A stretch of 64,000 bases of DNA from Harryflintia acetispora (GCA_004340125.1 SLUK01000007.1:62001-126000), one strand, 5' to 3'. Shown: positions 8,083 to 15,874, counted from the first letter of the stretch. Numbers and translations: made by a program. The notes: generated by a model not told the origin, from the sequence alone.

Positions 8083-8736
8083 TTGGGAACAATTCGGACA
8101 AGGACCGCCCTGCCGCGTCAGGTGCGTTCCTTCTGGGAAAAGACGAGGGAGAACCTGCCGCTGATCCTGCTCGGGGCGCTCTTTGTACTTGGGGCGCTCT
8201 GCGGCAGCGGGCTGTATCAGACGATGAGCCCAAAGACTTCATCCATGCTCATGCTGCTTCTTTCGGGCAGCGGGACGGGGGAGGAGTTTCACTTCTTTGC
8301 CGATTGGGGAGCCGTGTTCCTGGCGAATTTCGCGATGGTGGCGCTGCTCTTCCTGTGCGGCTTCTGTGCCATTTCGCAGCCGGTGATCGTGCTCATCCCC
8401 TTTGTCAAGGGGCTCGGCTTCGGGCTGGTGGCGGCCTATAACATGGTGCTGCTCTCGCCCTACTCCTCCTTTTTCTGGCTCAAGTTTATGCCGGGGGCCT
8501 TCCTGGCCACCGCGCTGATACTGATGTGCGCCAAGCAGTCGCTGGGGCTGTCCTGCTATGTCTGCCGCTCGGTGTTCTGCCCGCCCTCGGGGGGCGGCGC
8601 GCCGCGCCAAGCCCCCCGCCCAACCTCGCTGGTGGGGCTGTATGGAATGAAATACCTGTTCTTCGTGCTGGTCTGCGCGGCATTCTCGCTGATCGACGTG
8701 CTCTTCGATCTGGCATATGCCGTCGTCACCGGCTGA
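8083..8736 (+). CDS. spoIIM: SpoIIM-family stage II sporulation membrane protein
   Basis: In endospore formers SpoIIM works with SpoIID and SpoIIP in septal peptidoglycan thinning and engulfment. The product has membrane segments at about 22-44, 75-100, 105-130 and 185-210, and the family-typical GFCAISQPVIVLIPFVKGLGFG stretch. The TTG at 8083, with GGAAGGG nine bases upstream, gives 217 residues, close to B. subtilis SpoIIM. A second TTG at 7972 with a strong AGGAGG is in frame but would translate two inverted repeats. It could instead be a more distant SpoIIM/YqfD-like membrane protein. Confidence 0.78.
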   Translation: MGTIRTRTALPRQVRSFWEKTRENLPLILLGALFVLGALCGSGLYQTMSPKTSSMLMLLLSGSGTGEEFHFFADWGAVFLANFAMVALLFLCGFCAISQPVIVLIPFVKGLGFGLVAAYNMVLLSPYSSFFWLKFMPGAFLATALILMCAKQSLGLSCYVCRSVFCPPSGGGAPRQAPRPTSLVGLYGMKYLFFVLVCAAFSLIDVLFDLAYAVVTG

Positions 8737-8798
8737 ATATTAGAGAAACCGGCCGCCGCCGGGCGGGCCGGTTCAATCAAGGAAGGGAAGTTGAAAAC

Positions 8799-9644
8799 GT
8801 GGGATTGTTTGGCGGAAGCTATATGAAGGAAGGACCGGGCGTTTCCAAGGACGCTCCGGAGAAAAAGCGGTTTTTCCTCTTTTTCGAGCTGTATTTTCGC
8901 AAGTTCTGGAAGATGATCGAGCTCAATTTGCTCTACGTGGTCTTTTTCATCCCGGCGGCGGTGGGCGCCTGGATGTGGCTGGTCGGCGGGGCGAACATCC
9001 TATGTACCCTGCTCGTGCTGATTTCCCTGGTGCTCTATGGGCCGGCCACCGCGGCGATGACCTATGTGCTGCGCAATTATGCCCGGCAGGAGCACGCCTT
9101 CCTCTTTGCGGATTTTAAGGACAACTTCAAGTCCAACTTTAAGCAGGCGTCCATCTACGGCGTGTTTTCGGCGGTCGTGATGATCCTCATGTCGGTCGCC
9201 ATCTGGTTCTACCTGGGCAGCGCCAAGGACAATAAGCTGATGTACGTCCCGCTCATCATCGCCATGGCGACCTTCATCATCTTCCTGTTCATGAACTTTT
9301 ATATGTATACCATGATCGTCACCTTCGATATGAAGCTGCCCGCCATGCTCAAAAACGCCTTTATCTTCGCGGTGATCGGGGTGGTGCCAAACCTCGTCTC
9401 GCTGCTGGTGGTCGGTGGGATCACGGTGGCGCTCGTGCTCTTCTTCCCCATCAGCCTGCTGTTCGTGATCGTGATCGCACTGTCCACCATGTGCTTTGTG
9501 GTGACCTTCAACGCCTATCCCAGGATCGAGAAGCACATGATCATCCCTTATATGAAGGAGCACGAGCCCGAGGAGAAGAGCGAGGACGAGGAGACCGTCT
9601 TCTCGGACGAGCGGCTCATCCCCAAGGAGGAAGAAGGGAAATAG
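8799..9644 (+). CDS. DUF624 (YesL-like) membrane protein
   Basis: A 281-residue integral membrane protein starting at the GTG at 8799 with GGAAGGGAAG eight bases before it; the resulting MGLFGG start is typical of the YesL/DUF624 family. Further family marks are GPGVSKDAPEKKRFFLFFELYFRKFWKM and a DFKDNF segment after the second membrane helix. About five to six membrane segments fill residues 40-240, and the tail is acidic. In other bacteria the family sits near carbohydrate uptake genes; here it lies between spoIIM and ispD and its role is unknown. Confidence 0.82.
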   Translation: MGLFGGSYMKEGPGVSKDAPEKKRFFLFFELYFRKFWKMIELNLLYVVFFIPAAVGAWMWLVGGANILCTLLVLISLVLYGPATAAMTYVLRNYARQEHAFLFADFKDNFKSNFKQASIYGVFSAVVMILMSVAIWFYLGSAKDNKLMYVPLIIAMATFIIFLFMNFYMYTMIVTFDMKLPAMLKNAFIFAVIGVVPNLVSLLVVGGITVALVLFFPISLLFVIVIALSTMCFVVTFNAYPRIEKHMIIPYMKEHEPEEKSEDEETVFSDERLIPKEEEGK

Positions 9645-9665
9645 CGTGAAAGGCGGGGGCTCGCA

Positions 9666-10379
9666 TTGAAGCAGAAAAGAGAAGGGGAGGCACTCACCCT
9701 CGGCGCGGTGATCGTCGCGGCGGGCAAGTCCAGCCGGATGCAGGGCGTGGACAAGCAGTTCCTCGAGCTCGAGGGCGTGCCGGTGCTGATCCGCTCGATC
9801 AGGGCCTTCGAGGAGCTCGGCTTTGTGCGCGAGATCGCGGTGGTGGTGCGCGAGGAGGAAATTCCCCGCACCATGGAGATGGCCCGCGCCTTCGGCCTTT
9901 CCAAGGTCAAGACCATCTGCGCGGGGGGTACAAGCCGGCAGCAGTCGGTCTTTAACGGGGTGCGTACCCTCTCGCCGGAATGCGGCTTCGTCGCCATCCA
10001 CGACGGGGCGAGGCCCTTCATCGACCCGGGGGCGATCGCCGCCTGCGTGGCGGATGCGGCGCGCTGCCGCGCGGCCTGCGCGGCGGTACCGGTCAAGGAC
10101 ACCATCAAGCTGCGCGGGGAGGACGGGTGCATCGAGGGCACCCCGCCGCGTGAGCGGCTCTTCATCGCCCAGACCCCGCAGGTCTTCGAGCGCTCGCTCT
10201 ACACGGCGGCAATGGAAAACGCCCTGGCGCGCGGGGAGGACTATACCGACGATTGCCAGCTCGTCGAGGCGCTGGGCCACCGGGTCTTTCTCAGCGAGGG
10301 GAGCTATCTCAATTTCAAGATCACCACCCCGGAGGACCTGATTCTGGCGCAGGCGCTGGCGGCCGGGGAAATCTATTAA
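9666..10379 (+). CDS. ispD: 2-C-methyl-D-erythritol 4-phosphate cytidylyltransferase
   Basis: Third step of the non-mevalonate isoprenoid pathway, transferring CMP to methylerythritol phosphate. The 237-residue product has the nucleotide loop VIVAAGKSSRMQGVDKQFLEL, IHDGARPFI, and PVKDTIK, all IspD signatures. The start is a TTG with GGCGGGGG ahead of it. ispF follows 14 bases downstream, so both are surely expressed together. Confidence 0.95.
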   Translation: MKQKREGEALTLGAVIVAAGKSSRMQGVDKQFLELEGVPVLIRSIRAFEELGFVREIAVVVREEEIPRTMEMARAFGLSKVKTICAGGTSRQQSVFNGVRTLSPECGFVAIHDGARPFIDPGAIAACVADAARCRAACAAVPVKDTIKLRGEDGCIEGTPPRERLFIAQTPQVFERSLYTAAMENALARGEDYTDDCQLVEALGHRVFLSEGSYLNFKITTPEDLILAQALAAGEIY

Positions 10380-10393
10380 AGGGCGGCTGATGA

Positions 10394-10864
10394 ATGAGAA
10401 TCGGACACGGATATGACGTACACCGCCTCGTCCCGGGGCGCAGGCTGGTGCTCGGCGGGGTGGAAATCCCGCACGAGCTGGGGCTGTTGGGCCATTCGGA
10501 TGCGGACGTGGTCATCCATGCGGTGATCGACGCCATCCTCGGGGCGTTGGGCAAGGGGGACATCGGCGCCCTGTTCCCGGACACCGACGAGAAATACAAG
10601 GACATCGACAGCCGGGTGCTGCTGGAAAAGGTGTTCAAGATGATGGTGATCGAGGGCTGCCGGGTGGGCAACCTGGATGTGACCATCCTCGCACAGCGCC
10701 CGAAGCTCGCCCCCCATATCCCGCAGATGAAGGCGCAGCTCGCCCACCTGCTCGCCTGCGAGGAGTCGCGGGTGAACGTCAAGGCGACTACCGAGGAGGG
10801 CCTGGGCTTCACCGGGCGGCAGGAGGGGATTGCCTGCCACGCGGTGGTGCTTTTAATCGATTAA
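10394..10864 (+). CDS. ispF: 2-C-methyl-D-erythritol 2,4-cyclodiphosphate synthase
   Basis: Cyclises CDP-methylerythritol phosphate in isoprenoid synthesis. The 156-residue product carries the metal-binding GYDVHR (Asp8, His10), LGHSDADVVIHA with its histidine near 42, and the C-terminal KATTEEGLGFTGRQEGI block. Full length for the family, directly after ispD. Repeat copy A begins 48 bases past its stop. Confidence 0.97.
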   Translation: MRIGHGYDVHRLVPGRRLVLGGVEIPHELGLLGHSDADVVIHAVIDAILGALGKGDIGALFPDTDEKYKDIDSRVLLEKVFKMMVIEGCRVGNLDVTILAQRPKLAPHIPQMKAQLAHLLACEESRVNVKATTEEGLGFTGRQEGIACHAVVLLID

Positions 10865-10912
10865 CGGCGCGGTGCCCGGGACTGTTCACCGGTCGCAGAC
10901 CGGTGGTGAGAT

Positions 10913-11164
10913 TGTGGGGCTGTCCGCCCCACGCCCCGACCCCTTTCTTTTGTTTGAAAAGAAAGGGGGAAAGAAAGCAAACAAAGGAGGGGACGCCCCT
11001 CCTTGACCACCCCTCGCGCGACCACGCGCGGACTATACATATTTTAGCACGCCGCATGTGTGGAGCCCCGCTCCGGAAAACCGGAGCGGGGCTTTTTGCC
11101 CGCGCAGGCAACTGATGGCAACAACGATTGCACCCCCTTCGGGGGCCCTTTCCCGCGAAGGGGG
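10913..11164 (-). repeat. interspersed repeat, copy A
   Basis: On the minus strand this matches copies at 12327-12541 (+) and 54491-54725 (+) block by block: CAATCGTTGTTG, ATCAGTTGCCTGCGCGGGCAAAA, GCGGCGTGC, GTATAGTCCGCGCGTGGTCGCGCG, GGTCAAGGAGGGG...CCCCTCCTTTGTTTGC, and a CTTTCTTTTCAAACAAAAGAAAGGG hairpin. Copy A holds an extra GC-rich hairpin at 11064-11093 between two of the shared blocks. No protein-coding capacity is apparent. It occupies nearly all of the ispF-to-11210 gap. Confidence 0.9.
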
Positions 11165-11165
11165 A

Positions 11166-11205
11166 AAAGAAAGAACGCTGTGGATACTCCACAGCGTTCT
11201 TTCTT
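11166..11205. terminator. bidirectional terminator
   Basis: AAAGAACGCTGTGGA and TCCACAGCGTTCTTT form a perfect 15-base stem with T-rich sides in both directions. It ends the minus-strand gene at 11211. Confidence 0.8.
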
Positions 11206-11210
11206 TGGGA

Positions 11211-11657
11211 TTATCCCCACAATATCCTTTGCGTGTTGGGAATATAATAAACCTTGATCCGGCAGCGGTCAGACATATATATAGCCGCGTTGGTGGTGGG
11301 CTCCGGTTGATGCGGCAGAGCCACGCAGTCGTGCAGCGGAAGGTGAAGAAAACGTTCATACCAGTAAGGGGTCAAATGAAGGTGCTCCCGCCCGGTTATG
11401 GCTTCAATACAAAAGATTTCCTTCGCATCCCTCATGCGCAACAGCGTCTCTACGGCGAGTATTTGAAAGACACTGTCGCCGGAAAACCAGAAGGCCAGCG
11501 GATACTCCCGCTCAATGATTTCATGGAACGCCTTGCAAACGGTCCGCTTGAGCGCCCGGATCGCGGCAGTGTTGCTTTCGTCTTCAAAGGGGAGCCCCGG
11601 CCGGACCATCGGAATGATGGCTACCGAGCGCTCATAAGGTATTTCAGTGAAGGGCAT
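11211..11657 (-). CDS. DUF1273/SLOG-like protein, divergent
   Basis: A 148-residue protein with a strong AGGAGGT site before its ATG. The pattern FWFSGDSVFQILAVETLLRMRD followed by a beta-strand region, a WYERFLHLP segment and a late SDRCR segment resembles the YpsA/DUF1273 branch of SLOG nucleotide-binding proteins (Gly-rich loop, AA-E helix, late Y-x-x-x-C), but the glycine loop is degenerate, so this is a tentative match. It faces an XRE regulator across a 113-base gap holding a promoter and two palindromes, and sits between two repeat copies. Base composition is more AT-rich than neighbouring core genes. Confidence 0.55.
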   Translation of the reverse strand: MPFTEIPYERSVAIIPMVRPGLPFEDESNTAAIRALKRTVCKAFHEIIEREYPLAFWFSGDSVFQILAVETLLRMRDAKEIFCIEAITGREHLHLTPYWYERFLHLPLHDCVALPHQPEPTTNAAIYMSDRCRIKVYYIPNTQRILWG

Positions 11658-11681
11658 GGGATACCTCCTAAAATTTAAAAA

Positions 11682-11698
11682 TGATCTTTATTAGATCA
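11682..11698. promoter_or_regulatory. operator-like palindrome
   Basis: TGATCT-TTATT-AGATCA lies just downstream of the -10 box of the minus-strand promoter at 11700-11728. A second palindrome, GTTC-ATTATTA-GAAC, is at 11737-11751. Both are plausible targets of the XRE protein encoded next door. Confidence 0.5.
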
Positions 11699-11699
11699 T

Positions 11700-11728
11700 A
11701 TTCTATCACTGTCTGGATTTAATATCAA
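11700..11728 (-). promoter_or_regulatory. promoter of the SLOG-like gene
   Basis: On the minus strand TTGATA (11723-11728), 17 bases, TAGAAT (11700-11705). Confidence 0.7.
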
Positions 11729-11770
11729 GGTAGGAAGTTCATTATTAGAACATTTTATTTTGGTGAAAAG

Positions 11771-12025
11771 ATGAAGATTAATTTTCCAGACGGTAAAAAG
11801 AACGTGATCGGATCAAATGTCCGCAAAGCAAGGAGGAGGCTCAAGCCGCCGTTAAATCAAAGGGAGTTGGCTGAGAAACTTCAACTGGCAGGGTGTGACA
11901 TTGACCGTTTGACGATCAGCAGAATTGAAAGAGGCGAAAGACTAGTAACGGATTTTGAAGTTCGGGCTTTGAAAGAAGTGCTTGGTGTAAGTTTTGAAGA
12001 TTTGTATAAGAACACAAATAATTAA
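11771..12025 (+). CDS. XRE-family helix-turn-helix regulator
   Basis: An 84-residue Cro/CI-type DNA-binding protein. After a short N-terminal arm the helix-turn-helix is seen in RKARRRLKPPLNQRELAEKLQLAG...LTISRIERGER (about residues 17-58), with a GVSFEDLY closing helix. It is transcribed away from the SLOG-like gene and probably controls the shared gap, where two palindromes lie. The AT-rich composition suggests it was acquired together with that gene. Confidence 0.85.
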   Translation: MKINFPDGKKNVIGSNVRKARRRLKPPLNQRELAEKLQLAGCDIDRLTISRIERGERLVTDFEVRALKEVLGVSFEDLYKNTNN

Positions 12026-12052
12026 GGACCAGGTTGCACCTGGTCCTTAATT
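12020..12052 (+). terminator. terminator after the XRE gene
   Basis: AATTAAGGACCAGGT and ACCTGGTCCTTAATT form a perfect stem with a two-base loop, followed by ATTATT. It overlaps the stop codon. Confidence 0.85.
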
Positions 12053-12062
12053 ATTATTGCAC

Positions 12063-12091
12063 TTGTCCATTTACTATAAAAATGGTATAAT
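12063..12091 (+). promoter_or_regulatory. promoter of the small hydrophobic peptide
   Basis: TTGTCC (12063-12068), 17 bases, perfect TATAAT (12086-12091). The transcript would start near 12099, at the left arm of the inverted repeat described next. Confidence 0.8.
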
Positions 12092-12098
12092 ATTCCTT

Positions 12099-12285
12099 AC
12101 AGGGACACCAAACGCAGGGCGGCTTGTCACTCCCGAACGAAGGGGGTGATGCCCAATGGAGTATTACATAATAGTTTTAACCTTGTTACTACTGTTGGTA
12201 ATAACCATAAAAAAATAGCCGCCCACGTCCAATGAGTGCGGCTATTTCTGCGTAAATCGGACAAGCCGTTTTGCGGTGTCCCTGT
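12099..12285. repeat. imperfect inverted repeat enclosing the small peptide gene
   Basis: The left arm (12099-12128, beginning ACAGGGACACC) and the right arm (12259-12285, read as ACAGGGACACCGCAAAACGG on the minus strand) are near copies in opposite orientation. Each arm is the predicted 5' end of one of two convergent transcripts. Confidence 0.7.
12156..12218 (+). CDS. 20-residue hydrophobic peptide, type I toxin-like
   Basis: ATG after GAAGGGGGTGAT, then 20 codons: MEYY, a run of 14 hydrophobic or threonine residues, and a KK end. The size, single membrane-length hydrophobic segment, basic tail and strong GGGGGTGAT site resemble Firmicutes holin-like and Fst-type type I toxins. A promoter lies upstream and a convergent antisense promoter downstream. 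No homology search was possible, so the assignment rests on architecture. Confidence 0.6.
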   Translation: MEYYIIVLTLLLLLVITIKK

Positions 12286-12286
12286 G
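12205..12286 (-). ncRNA. predicted antisense RNA opposing the small peptide mRNA
   Basis: Starts from the promoter at 12292-12319 on the minus strand, opens with the right arm of the inverted repeat and ends at the hairpin AAATAGCCGC/GCGGCTATTT (12213-12247) followed by TTTTTTATGG. About 80 bases, complementary to the 3' end of the peptide transcript. Confidence 0.55.
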
Positions 12287-12291
12287 TTTTT

Positions 12292-12319
12292 ATTATAGCA
12301 CACCCGCCAGAAAATGCAA
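12292..12319 (-). promoter_or_regulatory. convergent antisense promoter
   Basis: On the minus strand TTGCAT (12314-12319), 16 bases, perfect TATAAT (12292-12297). Confidence 0.7.
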
Positions 12320-12326
12320 GAGGGCG

Positions 12327-12541
12327 ACCCCCTTCGCGGGGAAGGGCACAATCGTTGTTGTGATCAGTTGCCTGCGCGGGCAAAACAAGACGCGGCGTGC
12401 TAAAATATGTATAGTCCGCGCGTGGTCGCGCGAGGGGAGGTCAAGGAGGGGTATCCCCTCCTTTGTTTGCTTCTTTTGGGTCTTTTCTTTCAAATAAAGA
12501 AAAGACCTCAGGGTGCGGGGCGGAAGCCCTGCATCGCACCC
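12327..12541 (+). repeat. interspersed repeat, copy B
   Basis: Carries the same ordered blocks as copy A but lacks the extra internal hairpin: only a few bases separate GGGCAAAA from GCGGCGTGC. Its distal hairpin is a divergent version, built on TCTTTTCTTT. It fills the gap between the toxin-like locus and yicC. Confidence 0.9.
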
Positions 12542-12662
12542 CCCGCTTTTCCCTTGACAGATGGCAGGGGGGATAGTAAAATATTATAATAGCCTCATTG
12601 TGGAGTTTTGCGCCCTGCGCAGCACGGCACAGGGCTGTAAGAGCAGGAGAGGATGGTCCAAT

Positions 12663-13541
12663 ATGGTCAAAAGTATGACCGGCTACGGCCGGGCCCAGCG
12701 CCAGATCGGCGGGCGGGACATCACCGTTGAAATCAAGGCGGTGAACCACCGCTTTTTCGAGTTTTCCGCCAGGGTGCCCCGTATTTACGGATACCTTGAG
12801 GAGAAGCTCAAATCCTTCGTGGGGAGCCGCGTCGCGCGCGGGAAGGTCGAGGCCGGGGTCACCATCCTGAACCTGCAAAGCGGCAGTGCCGACGTGCAGA
12901 TCAATCTCGACCTGGCCAGGGGCTATGTCTGTGCGCTGCGGGACCTGTGCGACCCGCTGGAGCTGCGTGACGACCTCTCGCTGAGCGCCATTGCGCGCTT
13001 CAATGACATCTTCACCGTGCGCAAGAGCGAGGAGGATGAAGAGGAGGTCTGGGCGGCGGTTTGCGAGGTCGCCGGGGAGGCGGTCGCCGCCTTTGTCGCC
13101 ATGCGCGAGCGGGAGGGCAAGCGCCTGCGCGAGGACCTGCTCCAGAAGCTCGAGAGGATCGAAACGCTGGTCGGCACGGTGGAGGAGCGCTCCCCGCAGA
13201 CGGTGGCGCAGTACCGCGAGCGGCTCTATCAGAAGCTGCAGGAGGTGCTGGGCGACCGCAGCGTGGACGAGGGGCGGGTGCTGACCGAGGCGGCCGTCTT
13301 TTCCGAGCGGATCGCGGTGGACGAGGAAACGGTGCGCCTGCGCAGCCACCTCTCCCAGTTCCGCAAGATTTTGGACACCCCCGAGGCGGTCGGGCGCAAG
13401 CTCGATTTCCTGGTGCAGGAGATCAACCGCGAGTGCAACACCATCGGCTCCAAGGCGCAGGACGTGCAGATCGCCGGGGTCGTGGTGGAGATGAAGAGCG
13501 AGATCGAGAAAATCCGTGAGCAGATCCAGAACATCGAGTAA
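12663..13541 (+). CDS. yicC: YicC-family endoribonuclease
   Basis: The 292-residue product starts with VKSMTGYGR, has KAVNHRFFEFSARVPR (about 23-38), and ends with the DUF1732-type block GRKLDFLVQEINRECNTIGSKAQ. YicC proteins are RNA endonucleases with roles in RNA decay and stress. The ATG at 12663 follows GGAGAGGATGG; upstream in-frame codons reach back into repeat DNA and are rejected. It heads the yicC-remA-gmk-rpoZ-coaBC-priA run usual in Firmicutes. Confidence 0.93.
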   Translation: MVKSMTGYGRAQRQIGGRDITVEIKAVNHRFFEFSARVPRIYGYLEEKLKSFVGSRVARGKVEAGVTILNLQSGSADVQINLDLARGYVCALRDLCDPLELRDDLSLSAIARFNDIFTVRKSEEDEEEVWAAVCEVAGEAVAAFVAMREREGKRLREDLLQKLERIETLVGTVEERSPQTVAQYRERLYQKLQEVLGDRSVDEGRVLTEAAVFSERIAVDEETVRLRSHLSQFRKILDTPEAVGRKLDFLVQEINRECNTIGSKAQDVQIAGVVVEMKSEIEKIREQIQNIE

Positions 13542-13562
13542 TCGAAGAAGGAGCCTCTCTGT

Positions 13563-13820
13563 ATGAAACTGATCAATATCGGGTTTGGCAACATGGTGTC
13601 GGCCCAGCGCCTGGTGGCCATCGTCTCGCCTGAGAGCGCACCCATCAAGCGGATCATCGCCGACGCCAAGGAGCGCGGCAGCCTGATCGACGCGACCTAT
13701 GGCCGGCGCACCCGCGCGGTGATCATCACCGACAGCGACCACGTCATCCTCTGTGCGGTGCAGCCCGAGACGGTTGCCAACCGCTTCATCGACGAGGATG
13801 AGGAGGACGAGGATGAATAA
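13563..13820 (+). CDS. remA: RemA-type DNA-binding regulator
   Basis: An 85-residue DUF370 protein with the family core KLINIGFGNMV and ATYGRRTRAVIITDSDHVILCAVQPETVANRF. In B. subtilis RemA forms rings that bind DNA and activate biofilm-matrix and osmoprotection genes; in Clostridia the target genes are not known. It has an unusually acidic tail of nine Asp/Glu residues, whose codons overlap the gmk start by eight bases. Confidence 0.93.
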   Translation: MKLINIGFGNMVSAQRLVAIVSPESAPIKRIIADAKERGSLIDATYGRRTRAVIITDSDHVILCAVQPETVANRFIDEDEEDEDE

Positions 13821-14445
13821 GCGCGGGCGGCTGATCGTCCTTTCCGGCCCCTCCGGAGTCGGCAAGGGGACGGTGCTCGCCAGGTACCGGGAGGAGCATC
13901 CCGGTGTGCGCCTGTCCATCTCGGCCACCACCCGCGCTCCGCGCCCGGGGGAGGCCGACGGCGAGCACTACTTCTTTTTGAGCCGGGAGCAGTTCGAGGA
14001 AAGAATCGCGCGCGGCGGTATGCTCGAGTGGGCACAGTACAATAATAACTATTACGGGACCCCGCGCGACTATGTGGAGCGCGCGCTCGAAGCGGGCGAG
14101 GACGTGGTGCTCGAGATCGAGGTGCAGGGCGCGATGAAGGTAAGGGAGCAGCTGCCCGAGGCGCTGCTGGTCTTCGTCATGCCGCCGAGCTTCGGGGAGC
14201 TGCGCCGCCGCCTTTGCGGGCGGGGCACCGAGGACCCCGAGACGATCAGGGGCCGGCTCTGTGCAGCCGCGCGCGAGCTCGCACACGCGCACGAGTACGA
14301 TTATATCGTCATCAACGATACGGTGGAAAGCGCCGCGTCCACCCTTTCGAGGGTGCTCGACGGGGCGCGTGATCTGGTAAAATATAACCTTAACTTTATT
14401 TCGGAGGTATTACAAGATGCTCAGACCAGTGATGTCGCAGATTAA
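13813..14445 (+). CDS. gmk: guanylate kinase
   Basis: Phosphorylates GMP to GDP. The 210-residue product has the P-loop GPSGVGKGT near residues 11-19, STTRAPRPGE-like SATTRAPRPGEADGEHYFF for GMP binding, and EIEVQGA. The start overlaps the end of remA, indicating translational coupling, and its 3' end overlaps rpoZ by 29 bases. The distal tail departs from consensus but length is normal. Confidence 0.96.
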   Translation: MNKRGRLIVLSGPSGVGKGTVLARYREEHPGVRLSISATTRAPRPGEADGEHYFFLSREQFEERIARGGMLEWAQYNNNYYGTPRDYVERALEAGEDVVLEIEVQGAMKVREQLPEALLVFVMPPSFGELRRRLCGRGTEDPETIRGRLCAAARELAHAHEYDYIVINDTVESAASTLSRVLDGARDLVKYNLNFISEVLQDAQTSDVAD

Positions 14446-14626
14446 ACGGGAAGACCAGAGCAATTATTCCTTTGTGTTCGCGGTGGCCAAGCGCGCCCGC
14501 GAGATCGCCGAGGAGATCGAGAACGATCCGGATTCGTCCGACTACAAGCCGGTGGACCTGGCGGTCAACGAGTTCGCGACCGGCAAGGTGAAGATGGGCC
14601 GGGTCGTCACCATCGACGAGAAATAG
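14417..14626 (+). CDS. rpoZ: RNA polymerase omega subunit
   Basis: A 69-residue protein that helps assemble and stabilise RNA polymerase. Visible are SNYSFVFAVAKRAREIAEE, the omega helix, and KPVDLAVNEF. It starts inside the end of gmk with a GGAGGT site, the arrangement normal in Firmicutes. Confidence 0.92.
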   Translation: MLRPVMSQIKREDQSNYSFVFAVAKRAREIAEEIENDPDSSDYKPVDLAVNEFATGKVKMGRVVTIDEK

Positions 14627-14653
14627 GGCCCGTGCGCAAGGGGGGAATGTCCC

Positions 14654-15853
14654 ATGTGTTTTCGCGATAAGACCATCGTGCTCGGGGTGACCGGGTCGAT
14701 CGCCGCCTACAAGGCGGCGCAGCTTTGCAGCGACCTGCATAAGACCGGGGCGCAGGTGCATGTCATCATGACCGGGAGCGCGACGAAGCTCGTCGCGCCG
14801 CAGACCTTCGAGACCCTGTCGGGGAACCGGGTCTCAGTGGAGACGTTCGACCGCAATTTCGAGTGGAACGTCATGCACGTCTCGCTGGCCAAGAAGGCGG
14901 ACGTGTTTGTCGTCGCACCCGCCACGGCCAATTTCATTGCGAAGATGGCCCAGGGCCTGGCGGACGACATGCTTTCCTCGACCATCCTCGCCGCTGGCTG
15001 CCCCAAGCTCATCTGCCCGGCGATGAATACCGGCATGTATGAAAATCCCGCGACCCAGGAGAACCTTCGGATTCTGCGTGGGCGCGGAATTTCTATTGTC
15101 GAACCCGCCAGCGGCCTGCTCGCCTGCGGGGATGAGGGCAGGGGGAGGCTCGCTGATCTCCCGGTGATCGAGGAGGCCATCTCCTACGCGCTGCAAACCG
15201 GGAAGCCCCTCTGTGGAAAGCGGGTGCTCGTCAGCGCCGGGGCCACCCGCGAGGCGCTGGACCCGGTACGCTTTATCACCAACCATTCCACCGGGAAGAT
15301 GGGCTACGCTATCGCTCTGGCCGCCAGGGCCATGGGCGCCCGGGTGACGCTGGTCTCGGCCAACGTGGCGCTGCGCGACCCCTACGACGTCGAGGTGGTC
15401 CCGGTCGTGAGCGCCCAGGAGATGTACGACGCGGTGATGGAGCGGCTGCCGGAAGCGGACATCGTGGTCAAGACGGCGGCGGTGGCCGACTACCGCCCGG
15501 CCGAGACGGCGGGGGAAAAGATCAAGAAGTCCGACGGGGCTCTGACCCTTTCGCTCACCCGCACCCGGGATATTTTATACGAGGTCTGCCAGAAGAAGGC
15601 GCCCGGGCAGCTGGTCTGCGGCTTCTCGATGGAGAGCGAGAACCTATTGGAAAACTCGCGCCAGAAGCTGCGGCGCAAGGGGTGCGACCTGCTGGTGGCC
15701 AACTCCCTGCGCACGCCGGGGGCGGGCTTCGGGGTGGACACCAACGTCGCCTGGCTGCTGACCGAAGGAGGCGAGCAGGAACTGCCGCTGATGAGCAAGC
15801 GGGAGCTGGCCGCGGTCATTATGGGGAAGCTCGCCGCCATGCTCGAGGCATAG
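14654..15853 (+). CDS. coaBC: bifunctional phosphopantothenoylcysteine decarboxylase/synthase
   Basis: Two steps of coenzyme A synthesis in one 399-residue protein. The N-terminal flavin decarboxylase half (about 1-185) has GVTGSIAAYKAA, MNTGMYENPATQ and PASGLLACGDEGRGRL; the C-terminal ligase half (about 186-399) has VSAGATREALDPVRFITNHSTGKMG and KTAAVADYRP. Full length, no breaks. Confidence 0.96.
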   Translation: MCFRDKTIVLGVTGSIAAYKAAQLCSDLHKTGAQVHVIMTGSATKLVAPQTFETLSGNRVSVETFDRNFEWNVMHVSLAKKADVFVVAPATANFIAKMAQGLADDMLSSTILAAGCPKLICPAMNTGMYENPATQENLRILRGRGISIVEPASGLLACGDEGRGRLADLPVIEEAISYALQTGKPLCGKRVLVSAGATREALDPVRFITNHSTGKMGYAIALAARAMGARVTLVSANVALRDPYDVEVVPVVSAQEMYDAVMERLPEADIVVKTAAVADYRPAETAGEKIKKSDGALTLSLTRTRDILYEVCQKKAPGQLVCGFSMESENLLENSRQKLRRKGCDLLVANSLRTPGAGFGVDTNVAWLLTEGGEQELPLMSKRELAAVIMGKLAAMLEA

Positions 15854-15874
15854 AATTTTGACGGGAGGGACGAT

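Noticed and set aside
12441..13931. 496-codon minus-strand frame opposite yicC-remA
   Set aside because: Runs against three conserved genes and a repeat; Leu/Asp/His-rich shadow.
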